Below, one piece after another: positions 12,692 to 26,189 of a DNA stretch of 64,000 nt (position 1 is its first letter; the number at the start of each line of letters is the position of its first letter). Origin of the DNA: Babylonia areolata (taxonomy: Eukaryota > Mollusca > Gastropoda > Neogastropoda > Buccinidae); the NCBI RefSeq assembly GCF_041734735.1, contig NC_134882.1, positions 28,414,199 through 28,478,198 of the forward strand, read 5' to 3'. Below the pieces are notes generated by a model, which ran no database searches, was not told the DNA's origin, and worked only from the letters and a program-made list of their open reading frames with translations. The translations under genes and the position numbers were made by a program.

Positions 12692-15600
12692 AGAGAGAGA
12701 GAGAGAGAGATGGTATTGTTGGTAATGTTTTCATATAATTAAATAGAAAGGCAAATAAGCAGATAATTGATTTTTTAAGTGAATGATATAATTAATAATT
12801 ACTTTCAAATTATCAATAGATAAATGTCTCTCTACAAATGGACCTTTACAGCAATATTAATTCTTGACTGTATGAAAGTTGGCTGAATGACACTTTGAAC
12901 AGATACTGTGTGAAAAATGAGTTTGACACATTAATCAACACATGTATCAGTATTTGTGAGTATTTGTCAGTGGTAAAAAATAAGCCATAATTTACTTCTT
13001 TTTTTTCTCCACAATTCAGTTTGTTTCTGTCAAATAAAATTAGAAGTCTTAATTTTTTTTTCTGAAAATCCTAGGAGCAAGTTGTAGGACTTGTTGCTGT
13101 CAATTCTTGTTTGTCTCATTTTAAAACAGTTGATTTGATCAGATATGTTGAATGCGCATTACCCGTGCTGGGATAATTTAAGAAAGCATATTGGTGACAG
13201 ATCAGAACGTCACTTTTGGCAGGAATCTGCAAAATAGTGTCGTTTGCAATTGGACCATATATTTTGACGTGTGTCTACTTGCGAACGATGCTGCACACTT
13301 ACTGTGCCCTCTCACAAGGGTGTGTTTGTGTGCTGTGAGGTGTGTGTCTAAATGTCTGTCTGTGCGTTTGTGTAGTCTGGTGCAATGTTCTGATAATGTT
13401 ATATCCAATGATTTAAAGACCTGCTTCGGTTTTAATTGTCTACATGTACCCAAAGCCATCGTTCGCAATTAGACTTGCCCGTTCACATTTACCCTCTGGC
13501 ACCCTTGCAATTTCAAACGTCGACAAAACGTTGAAAAGGATGAGCTGGAGAACTTTTCCTTGTGCAACCAGTTGTCGGAGAAAGCCTTCAAAAACAAAAG
13601 AACTACGTTTGACTATTGTAGGACATGTTATCTTTACAGTGTACACGTTGAGATGGTCGCTTTGACTGGATCGTTCGCAGTCTGGCAGTAAAACCCACCT
13701 CTTCACAAGATAGCCTCCCTCCCCTGCTTCTTCCTTGTCTTCAGTTTCTTCAGTTTTAGAGTTATGCATGCATGTGAATGACTGGTGTGAAAGCACTTAG
13801 ATTTGTCTCTGCACAAGATTCAGCGCTATATAAATACTATCATTATTATTATTAATTAGGCATACCTACCCTAATTGTTAGTGTCTATGGGCTGACAGAG
13901 ATGCCATCATGGTAGCGCTGATCAACTGTGGCACGTCCATCTTTGCTGGCTTCGCCATCTTCTCCCTGCTGGGTCACATGGCCCACGTCACCAATCAGGA
14001 TGTTGCCGACGTCGCCGATTCGGGTGAGCTCCCTTGGTGGTTTCGATTTTGTCACCTGTTTTGGATTGTGTCGTATCGTATTGTGTTGTTTCGCATCGTG
14101 TCTTGAATTGCACCAATTGTACCGTATCATTTCTCTGTAAATTCAACAACACTTAAGTCTCAGAACAAATTATCTATAATATGCTGGTTTTCCTTTAGTA
14201 GCATGTGATTATAACAGTCTCCACCAGCACTCTCTCTCTCTTTCTCTCTCGATTTGAGAAACAAATCCATGACCAGATTAGGAAAAAAATCATGAACATT
14301 ACATTATCATTGTCGAGGAACAAAATGCGAAATCACCAGTTACGTACCCTTCTAAAATGATTGTTCCAACTGACAGTTGATCAGTTGCGATAATTGCAAC
14401 CTTACATTGTATCATACTACATGTATTAAAAAAACAAAAAAGAAACGAGATTAACACACACACACACACACACACCTCTACCACACTATAGGTTCACGAG
14501 AAAGAACTTGTATTTATGGGAGGAGGAGATCTGTGGATCCAGCCAGTGGCTGATCACTACAACCAAACCATCTTCAATGTAGCCATAGGAGCATCGATCT
14601 CTCACTCACAGAGTGGGCTAATTCTAACGTGGCAGCCTCTGTATATGTAGGACCATATGGTGAGACCATGATTAACTTCTGGTGATGTTAATGTGCCATA
14701 TAGCTATTTTCAATTATGGTATACACGTTTTTGTGCGGGTGACTGAAGCCTGACCGAATGACACAGGAAACGAATGATGAGCACCTGTAGGCAGCTGTCG
14801 TTAGGCTCTATCGAGGAAGGAAAACTATTGAGCAAATGACTCTGTTTGTAAAGCACTTGATTCTAATTTCTTGGTCTCTAACCGAAGACAGGTGCTACAT
14901 CATCATCATATTATGATGATATTAATAATAATGATGATGACGATTATAATGATAATAACATCAATAAAAATAATATAGTTATTATTGTTATCATCATTAT
15001 CATGTCCTGTACAGGCCCTGGCCTGGCCTTTGTGGCCTACCCGGATGGGATCACCAACCTGCCGGCCCAGTCTCTCTGGGCCTTCCTCTTCTTCTTCATG
15101 ATTCTCACTCTGGGGCTGGACAGTCAGGTAAATACGTCTGTTTGTTTCATTTACATCCACGTTCATTATGCACCGTGTAATTTTGCCACTGACATTGTCG
15201 CTATGGTTTGTTCGCCTTTTTGTTCCTGATTTTCCCCCATGTACCTCATAGGGTTCTTTCTGTGTGCAAAAAGGGGGAAGGAAAATAAAAAAAGAGGGAG
15301 AAGGGTAGAGAAGTAGTAGGATTGATTCGCAGGTAGAGGACAGGTGGATGCACACACTCACACTCTCTCCTCATCCCAATAGCAGGGCCACATGGAGTGG
15401 GTTTTTGTTTGTTTGTTTGTTTGATATATAAAGTGTTTACTAGAACTAAACAAAATTAGAACTGAACAGCACATAACAGCACCAACTCAAGCAGATCTAA
15501 GCAACACACAGCCCTAAGTTAAGCACATCCTATAAAGTAGCATGCCTGCAACATACAAAACCAAAATCCTGGTCAAAATAATATCAAAACATCCTGGACA

Positions 15601-18600
15601 TCACTGACATGAAAGGCTGATATAACAATCAATATTCAACTTATGTCATCTGGCCTAAACACATATCAGCACCTTTCACTGCATGTCGAACAGTAAGCAC
15701 TCTTCTCACACAGAGATCTATGTGAGGTAAAACAATCTTCATTTAGCTTACCTGCTACCCAAAAGTGATATACAATACTGTGCACCAAAGATATGACTGA
15801 CCAATACAACTCTCAGTGCTTATCAAGTCATATAAATACCATATAATAACAAATGTGTGCCTCCTTTTTGACCAGACTGCTCTCCACTTTGTCTCCACAA
15901 AGTGTCTGACTGGCACAGTTACATGGAAATCATTACTACCAGCATGTCTCTGGAAAACAGCAAACCATGTATAACAACATAGAACTGACTCTCTCAGTGC
16001 TCTGATTGTATACCAGCTATTCAACCACATTACAGTGTGCTTTCCCACTTTGAACAATGTATACCACTGGCACATAACAAAACTACTCCCCATGGGACCA
16101 ACAAGCCAAATATGTGTCCCATAACAATATGCTGTTACACCCATGTGCACACATACACATGATAAATCCTCAACACACACTGATGCAATGTTCACCTGCA
16201 GATCTGTTCACTTCAAATTCAACCGTCACCATCTAATATACAAAACAGGTAGGTAATACCTCAAAACCAACTTTAGTAGTAGCTCACCCCAAAAGTAGCT
16301 AATTTTACAAAATAATAACACATACCATTTCTGCAGTTCCATATTACTCAGTGTTTATGTTACAGAACTGACAAATCACTGACTTACCATGACACAAAAT
16401 CAGTACAAACTTCATTTATGTGGACCAAGATACAACACCATTTAAACCAAACATAGTAACCAAACATCATAACAAAATGTAACCAAGTGCTCAGCTGGCT
16501 ACAGTAACTGCTTCACGCACAACCTGTATAGCAGACGCCTTAACCCGCCGGTCTTCAGTGACTCACTCATAATGCGTGACAAACCGGATGACAGTTTCAC
16601 TGTTGTGACGGTGTCCACTCATTGGTTTGGTGACATGTGGAGGTAACTCATGCAGCGTACGCTATTCAAATTCAAATTTGAATTGAAAGCTGTCAGGCTT
16701 CCATCTGGTCAGAATCACCGGTGATGTGCTTGTGTCCACATGCTCAGTCATCGCAGTCTGCTGCTTTACATTCTACTGCACTGTTTTCTTTCTTATCTTT
16801 TTCTCTTAATATTGTAAAATAAAACAATAGCCCTCATGACTGGCCTCCATATGTCTCTGGCCTGTGTGCGGAACTTTTCTATCCTTTGTCTTTATATCTT
16901 GTCTAATTTAGTTAAATCAGTATTTGTTTTGTAACCCTTTATGATATACCACTCGGCCACAGACAATTACAAAAGTGGCATCGCCAACAGGATATAGATC
17001 CAAAATCATATTTTCTTTTAATGCTTTCATTCTTTAATCCAGTTATTCAAAATTCATCCCACAAATTAAACCCCCTTACCACTCTTTCGTTTGTTACAAC
17101 TTGGGGCTGTGAGCTAAGATCATAAAGGGACAAGAGGTTGCATTAACAGTCACATAGGATAGTTTAACATAAGAGAAGAGAGAAGACAGTGCAGCAGGTA
17201 CTTCACGTCCACGCAAAAGTAACGTTGCCCATCAACATGGCCCCATTTAACTTCCTGCCCAAACTCCCGACGCCATCCAGAGAGGAAGCCAGCAGAGAAG
17301 TAGACTATTTCATCTGGGAGGCCAGACTTATCATCCATCTGCTGCCCCTGGATGATGCAACAGCCTCTCTGGCTGATCTCAGCCCTTGCAGGTTGAACTC
17401 GCCAGCAGATTGTCAGGCTGCCAGCAACACAAGAGGAAACTCCAGCCAAGATCCCTCGCATCATTGAGGACAACTGGGGAGAGCAGCGCCACAGCCCTTG
17501 CAGCTGCCTTCTTCAACAGACAGCAGCAGCCCAAGGAGACAGTGGCAGAGAACGCGTCCCATCTTTGGTACCTGTGGACCATTGTCACCAAGGCTGAATA
17601 TGGGATCATCCAGGTGCCAGCAGCCATCCTTTGCAACACCTTTGCCAGAGGCCTTCAGCTGGCTACAGGCGTGATGTGAGGTGTTTCATCAAAGACCACC
17701 CTGACACCACCTTCGAGGCGGCAAAGAAGGAGGTTCAGCAATGGCTGAGGGAGGACAGCAATGCCAACAACACCTGCCCACATGTTGGCAACACCACTAT
17801 TGTCCACCTGGAAGTTCAGCTGGCCACATTCACAACTGAAAACACCAGCCTGCGACGTCAGCTGCAGTCCCCCATGCCAGCACACCACCCACATCCTCCA
17901 GTACCAGTCCCTCATCCTCGCCACTGTGCTGCTGACCAGGCCCCAGACCCTCCACACTGCATCTAGTGTGAGAGGTCCAGCCACACAGAACACCAGTGTC
18001 GCCACAAGTGGCGCTACCAGAAGGCCAGGCGAAAGAAGGCTGACCACCAGCCGCCAGTTCCAGTTCACAACCAGTGTGTTGCCACTACACACACAGGCAA
18101 CATGGGCTGACACCAGCAGTTCCAGCTCCAAACCAGTAATGCAGGAGGCGCAGACGATGGAGGCATCACAGCACCACACCTGATGCTGTGGTCCCACAGG
18201 TGGTTAACCCACCTGTAGTCAGCCCCACACCACCAAGGAACAGCCAACAACCACCAGTCATGCCTACAGATCTGGCCCCACTGCACCACCAGGGCAAGGT
18301 GTCTGACTGTGACACTGACACTGACAGTAGTGTGTGGCTGGTCAGATCCAGGCCAAAACCCAGGACATCAACCCTGTAGGCTGCACCAGAGTTGACTCCA
18401 CTGCCACCAGATCCTGCACCAAGGCGATCTACACAACTGGCATCCAGGGCACCATTACCAGTGTATTGGCACTGAAGATAAACATTTTACAAAGACAGTT
18501 ACAATGTTATGTATTATTCATGTTTTTCCCATTTCGGTGTATTCTTGCCTTTCCTATGACCTGTCATTGTCATATGGCCTTAGCAATGCTTTCTGTTTTC

Positions 18601-21469
18601 ATGTCATAATTGCAAAATTAATGTTTTATGTTTTTTTAATTTCAGTTCTTGCTTAACCTGTGGTCTAACTTGTCACACGGTCTTAGCAATATGCCTATGA
18701 ACATGCCATAATGATTCATGTTATTATTTATGATATTATACATGTATGCTACTCTACATGTATACATATCTGACAGTGTTGATACAGAGATTGATGGGCA
18801 CAAAAATGAATGCTTTCCAACTTCATATTCTGTTAACCTACATGGGACCCCTTCTCTGTATCAAACTGTTCAAAGTTCAGTTAGGATGCATTTGACTAAG
18901 TTGAACCTGGCTAATGCCACTTTGAACATGAAAGTAGGGTATTGTTCCTAAGAATGTTGCAGTCACCCCAAATTTCACTCTGCTATCTGTTATCTGCTAA
19001 TTATCTCCCTTTACCTGCTCACTAATTCTTGGTTGATGCTCATAAAAGTCTGCTCACAAGACTTGTGCTAGTGACAAGCAGTGATGGGCTAGCACATTCA
19101 CTACCCCATTCTGATTCACTCTTTCCAAAACTGCTTGATCTTATTTGCTACGATTCAAAATCCTCTGTTGTACATACTCTGTGACAAGAATTACATGACA
19201 CAAGGTGAGTGGAGGGGGTAGGTAAGATATCATCATCATCAAGGTGGGGGTGGGAGGAGGAAGATACAAACTCTAGGTATGACAGTTAACCCAATAAATG
19301 ATAACATTTACATAGATTTCTCCCTAGCTCAGACAAAAAGATGCCATCACCAACCCCATCTTTGTATGTGAAAGGGGGTGGGGGGCAACTTTAAAGACAG
19401 ACCACCCCACAGGAAATGTTCTGACCATAGTATGCAACAGCACAAATTTTCCCACATCTCCATTACTTCAAAAACCCTTTGGCATAAATTGTGCTCAGTC
19501 CCTAGGACAGCAATCAGTGAACAGACTATATCAGCATGGGGATTACCACATCAACATAACCACACTCCACACTGCCTGCCATGGCAGGTACCTTGACGGC
19601 TGGTCCCAGTGACGGAACAAACTCACTGACCCAAGACAGCCAACCAAGGAGTGGAGGAGTGGATGCAGAAGGGGGTGGGGCACGGTGTCAGCATAACATC
19701 ATAGGGTAAAGAACCGGTCTGAGTGGTTCATGGTGATGAATACGTTCCTTTTCACGTCGTGTTGACTTGATGTGCATTTAGATTTTGGCTAAAACTACTT
19801 ATTCTTTCATACGTCACAGTCAGTGACATGAAGTGTCGATAACTTTGTCAGTCACCCTCACTTGGTTCTTAAACATTTGTTGCTGAAAGGATCATGCATT
19901 TTTCTTACCTTTAACACTGGTCAGCCTAGGCACCCTATTCTGCATTCAGTGAAGGAAATTTAATCTAAATGTACAACAAGTGCCATAATTAGCTGAGTTG
20001 GTATTTGGCTTGTTTGGTTCAACTGGATACTTTAATTAAGTCCATTATGTTATTAGCCAGCGACACCAATCAATGGTCAGGCCATTTGCTGGCTCTTCAG
20101 ACCATTTCTGTAGACAAATCTGCTTCAATAGGAAAAACAAATAAAACTGCATGCAGGAAAAAAATACAAAAATATGGGTGGCGCTGTAGTGTAGCGACAC
20201 GCTCTCCCTGGGGAGAGCAGCCCGAATTTCACACAGAGAAATCTGTTGTGATAAAAAGAAATACAAATACAAAATAATGTGTGTGTTTATTATTCTGTTG
20301 TGTTGATTACAAGATATTGTTTGATTAATATCAGTTATCTGTTAAAACCATCTGATATGCATCACAGTCTGGTAATTGTAATACTGTTCTGCTTTTTCCT
20401 ATGTGGCTTACTCCAGTATCGTGTCACATGATAACTGATTTATTTGAGTTATACTTTGACACAGTATAAGCATCACTTAATCTATACTGTCACTGTACTG
20501 TGAACAAATCACCTTAGCCTTCTTTCACTTTTACTATACTGTTTTAATGAACTGGGAATATCATTTGATGTCAATATTTGGTACTTACAAATGCATTATA
20601 TATGTTATGTTGTTGCCTATTCCAGTCCCAGTGGTGGTCTTTCCACTGTAATGTGTGTACATGTGGTTTCACTAACCACTTACATTTCTGACAATGCACT
20701 TATGTATTTGTATCTTTCGTGTGCACTGTCTTCTCTTTTCTCCTGTTATTGTAAATAAAACAATGGAAAACATTTTGTGATTGGCCTATGTATGCTCATG
20801 GCCTGTGTGAATCCTTTAGATTCTCTTAATTCTTTAAATCCCTTTTTAGCCCCTTTTACCTATCTAATCCTTTAACCCGATTCATCACAACATAAACCCC
20901 CTACCTTAATCACTTGGTCAGTTACACATGTTATAGTGTGCAGGTAGTATCATCTGTACTCCCACCCCCACCCTGTCTCCATTCCCTCCCCTGTCCCTTC
21001 ACTCCCTTCCCCTGTTCTTCTCATCACCTTGCCCAATCCTTCTGCGGTTCATTCTCTGAGATTGGGCTGATACTTTGCTCTGCTCCCCCACCTCTGCCCA
21101 ACTCCGCCCCCTTCCTTCCCACCTTCTCTGCTCCACAGTGGTTCTTTACCCTATTATGTTATGCCAACACCATGCCCCACCCCCTGCTGCATCCACGCCT
21201 CCCATTTCACTCCTTGGTTGGCTGTGTTTGGTCAGTGAGTTTGTTCAATCACTGGGACCAGCTGTCAAGGTACCTGCCATGGCAGGCAGTGTGGCGTGCG
21301 GTTATGTTGATGCATGCATGATGATGTAGTCTGTTCACTGATTGTCCTTGGGACAGAGCACAATAATTATTTATACTAAGAGGATTTTTTATCTAATGAA
21401 GATGTGGAAAAATGTGCATACTATGGTCAGAACATTTTCTGTGGGGCAGTCTAAAGTCGCCCCCCATGA

Positions 21470-21536
<67 letters not shown>

Positions 21537-24500
21537 GCACTTAAGCAGTAATAACATCAGTATATGAAGCAAAGCATCAATAATAAACAATATTTTGGAA
21601 GAAATTACTTTAGTGTCAGATATTGGCAAAATGAAGGATGAAATAATAAGTCAATGTTCTATACAATGATCTAAAGAGCCAGCAAATGGCCTGACCATTG
21701 AGTGATGTCGCTGGCTAATGCCTTAATGGACTTAAAGTATCCAGCTAAATCAAATAAGCCAAACTCAGCTAATCATGGCACTTGTTCTACATTTCAATTA
21801 AATTGCCTTCACTGAATGCAGGATACGAACAGCCTAACCTTTAAATCGCTCTTACTGGCATGCCTCAGCTGACCAGTGTTAATAGATAAGTGTTTTAGAA
21901 CCAAGTGAAGGTGACTGATAAAGTTATCAACACTGACTCAGTGACTGTGAAAAGAATAAGTAGTTTTAACCAAAAACTAAAAGCACACCACATCAGCATA
22001 ACGGAAATTCAAACCAACATAACCTTGTTACTGTGTGTCAAAGCAATAAACAAAACCAAGTTTTCACCTTCAGTCAATCAACATAGTTATACATGAACAC
22101 AAGCAATGTGTCAGAACGTACAACTAACAAATTATCAGCACATAACACAATGTCTACACACGGTGGAGAGCGTCACGTTATAATTTCATACACGGCAGCC
22201 AGACTGTAAATACAGCAACCAACTGGCTACATCCAATCGAAACTTGCCAGGTCGGAAATGGGGAGAATTTGTTTGTTGCTGGATGTTCAGTGATAGATTT
22301 CTAAATGATCCCTGAATTGATATGCAACGGATTGCTTGCATATGAACGGCTTTAACACAATCCTAATAACATAAAATGAAATTTTGTATATAAAAGATGA
22401 ATTTGTAAACGAGTTAAGGCACCTGAAATAGAGCGCTTTTAACAAGTTCAGAGCTGAAAACTGCTATTAAATTTGGCAAACGCTAATAATATTTATACTG
22501 ATTTAGAGAAGGAATCACGACAATTTAAACAACACGGGCCTATAATACTTGTACTTTTCTGATCAGATAAATGAGATAATTACATAATGAATGTTAGGGC
22601 CGATATCAAATCAACTAGTTTGCAATCCAAACGGGTTGTTGTAGAAGGCGCTGATCTAAAGATAGATCAGTGGTGAATGGCATGAGTTGACAATGACAAC
22701 ACGCATAATATCTGTATATCGCTTATTTTCCTGATAATTTCAGTGTGCGTTTCATAACAGCACGTTTGTGGTTAACCAACAATATAAGCGATCAAATGTA
22801 AGATTTAAGAATGGATTATCATTTCTGACAAAGAAATGAAATGACGTAATCCTCAGTGTAACTTGTCAAAATATAGCCAGCAAAAGATAAAATGAAATTT
22901 ATTCTAACTAATCTAAGTATGCATACTTATAACAAACATGCTGTGGGAGTGAATGATTCATGGATATAGTTTTATTTAGAAAATAAAATAAAAATAACTT
23001 TTCGATGATTGGGATTCTAGTTTTAAATGGCGTAGCGTCTATATATCACTACGCGAATGACATCAGACGCGAGAGACTGGGAAAGCAGTCAAAGAGAAGA
23101 AAGAAATCCCAAGATAAAAATTGCAAAAGAAATAAATTGTAATGTGCCCGATATAACTGTACATCACATTTAACATAGCAAAAAGGGGCAAAAATATACG
23201 AAGCGCGAGATATATATATTTTGGTTGAAAGTGCGGACTCTGTTTTCTTTCGCACCCGCTTACTTTCAGTTGTGTACACTGTCTTCGTTGAACTAGATAA
23301 AACCCAACATGTTAACATATTGTGTTTTTGTTTGTTTTGATTTAATTTTCTTTACAGTGAACTTAAATATGTAATGAATGATTGATATATGAAAAATAAC
23401 AACATGTTTTAAATATTTTAAGTGGTATTATCATTGACATAGTAACAAATTTACCGCGCTGACGGCATGATGTGGATGGATCCATACTGGTCCTGTCGCA
23501 AAGCTAAAATAAGAAGGCCAACTTCGTGCTGCATGAATCAGAGCCATATTTTGACATCTTGAAATGAAGTCGCATATTTTCGATATATATATTTCAGTAA
23601 TTTTTTCTTCCTTTTTTTCTCTCCTTTGTTCTCATTTTTATTTTGTTGCTCTCTTACACTGATTGTGTCGTCTGCTGCATCATGTGCCAGCCACTATGCT
23701 CAGTGGCTGTGTCCCGAAGGAAGGTGGCAGAAAGGTTCAGACGCTCAGCTGCCAATATAGAGAGTCCGTTTGGGTGTGGGTGCAAATCCCGCTCTCGCCC
23801 TTTCTTCCAAGTTTGACTGGAAAATCAAATTTAGCATGTCTAGCTGGTCATTCTGATGAGACGATAAACCAAAGTCCCGTATGCAGCATGCACTTGGCGC
23901 ACTGAACATGAACCCATGGCAACCAGAGTGTTGCCTTCTGCTGCTGGCCAGGCACCTGTCTGGTAGCATATAATTATGAATTTGTCCTGTACACACAGTG
24001 ACGCCTCTTAGAGAAACTAACTGAAACTGAATTGTGTCAAGTCTTTGGGAGCCTAGCCAGTCGGCCAGCTACATCTAGAATAAACCATTGACCTTTACTT
24101 TGTCAGTCGCTCTTTGTCTTGACCTTCAGTTTGTCAGTCGCTCTTTGTTACATTTGTCCAAGTAATTGGGAATATGTTTGTCTGACCGCATTGTCATAAG
24201 CCAATTTTCCACTATGTCATGAGATTGAAAGTGTTTTCAGCTTGGATATGACCCTGTGTAGTCCACTGATAAGCATGAATGAGAAATATGATTCAGTTGT
24301 GAACCAAGCTGATGGTCTACAAACACTTTCAACATCAGCACACAACCATAATCTGCAGGTATGAAACAAGGGCTTTCTACAGTAATCATGTCGGTCAGCT
24401 AGACGACATTTGAAACCTGGCAAAATGTCAGCAAACAGCCCGCGTGCCCCCACCAAATTCGCCGCACCAATGCCAGGCAGAGGAATGGGGTGGGGGTTAA

Positions 24501-26155
24501 TTAAAGATTGCAGTCCATCCTATGCTTCAATCAAGACAATCCATTGCCCCTGCAGTGTATGTATATGTGGGTTGCACACATGGCTTACACGTGAGCCGTG
24601 CTCCCCCCCCCTCACCCGCCCCCCTACCCTCCCACACCCCGAACCCCCCGTCCACCTCCGGCCCCTCAGAACTAAGTCTGTACAACCATGTAATTGCTGA
24701 AATGTATAGCCAACTGGATATCCACACAAACTTGCTTGCGCGAGTGTGTGGTTGCAGGCTACAAGATCATGTGTCCATGCATATATTTGTATATTCATGG
24801 ATGCACATACACGCATGTTTGGTTTACTGTGTATGCTCACATGGGGGGCGGCCTTAAAGACAGACTGCCACACAGGAAATGTTCTGACCATAGTATGCAA
24901 CAGCACAAATATTTCCACATCTTCATTAGATCAAAAACCGTCTTAGCTTAAATTGTGCTCAGTCCCGAGGACAGCGATAATTGAACAGACTACAACAGCA
25001 TGGGGATTACCGCATCAACATAACCGCACGCCACACTGCCTGCCAAAGCAGGTACCTTGACAGTTGGTCCCAGTGACTGAACAAACTCACTGACCAAAGA
25101 CAGCCAACCAAGGAGTGAAGGGGGAGGAGTATACGCAGAAGGGGGTGGGGCATGGTGTTGGCATGACATCATAGGGTAAAGAACCACAGGGGAGAAAGAT
25201 GGATGTGAAGGGAGGGGGCAGAGGGAGTGGGGGGGAGCAGAGCAAGGTGTCAGCCCAGTCTCAAAGAATAAACTGCAGAGCGAATGGGTAGGGAGATGAG
25301 AAGAACAGGGGGTTGGGAGTGTAGGGAATGGAAACAGGGTGTGGGTGGGGGTGCAGATGATACTGCCTACACACTGTAACATGCTTAACCGACCAGCTGA
25401 TTAAGGTAGGGGTTTATGTTGTTTATGTTTACAATGGAAAGACCACCAGTGGGACTGGAATAGGCAGCAACATAACATAGATAATGCATTTGTGAATACC
25501 ATAATTATACTGACATCCTAATGAAATTCACAGTACATTAAATCAGTATGTTAAAGGTGGCAAAGGCTATAGTGATTTGTTTACAGTACACTAACAGTAT
25601 AGATTAAGTGATGCTTATGCTGTGTCAAAGTGTAACTCAAATAAATCAATTGTCAAGTGGCATGATACTGGAGTAAGCCACATAGGAAAAAGCAGAACAG
25701 TACGACAATTTACCAGACTGTGATGCATATCAGATGGTTTTAACAGATAACTGATATTAATCAAACAATATCTTGTAATCACCACAAGAGAATACTATGC
25801 ACACACATTATAGAGGACTAAGCATTATTATTATGCTTGACCAACACTATTACCTTGTCACTCTCATACACAGGAAGCACTTCAGCAGTAATAAGTATAT
25901 GATGCAATGGATTAAAAAAAAAAAAAGAATGTGACTTTTATGTTAATTTAAAAAAATATATATTGTTATTTATTTTATTATTATTTTTTTTAATTTATTT
26001 TTAATTTTTGTTATTTTTATTTTATTTATTTTATTTCATTTTATTTTTTATTGTAATTTATTTTTATTTTTTATTTTATTTTATTTATTTATTTATTTTA
26101 TTTTATATATATATATATTTTTTTTCTCGAGGCCTGACAAAGCGTGTTGAGTTAC

Positions 26156-26189
<34 letters not shown>

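Larger units (their letters stand above)
15395..20930 (+). mobile_element. Element B: Gypsy-like LTR retroelement fossil
   Basis: Parts in order: a 5' LTR/leader (about 15395-17098) with AATATTGTAAAATAAAACAA, a polyadenylation-like core, ending TTTGTTACA; gag (17225-18060); a proline-rich/acidic tail (to 18380); a 3' untranslated part (18440-18980) matching 8005-8560 of element A inverted; and a second LTR-like stretch (about 18980-20929) with TGTAAATAAAACAATGG, ending CAGTTACA. A SINE lies inside the last part. I saw no reverse transcriptase. It is broken, with several breaks, and it looks older than element A's gag. Confidence 0.7.
22590..24840 (+). repeat. Segmental duplication, copy 1
   Basis: Collinear similarity with 27577-29765 covers R1, the segment with CATCATGTGCCAGC, SINE family 1, GTCAGTCGCTCTTTGT, ATGTCAGCAAACA and AGAACTAAGTCT. 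The SINE is at the same place in both, so it was present before the duplication. Confidence 0.75.

Noticed and set aside
12619-12711. ORFs encoding (YI)n and RERE runs near (TA)n and (GA)n tracts
   Set aside because: Pure microsatellite translation; likewise at 21471-21533, 29796-29850, 35271-35337 and 51784-51940.
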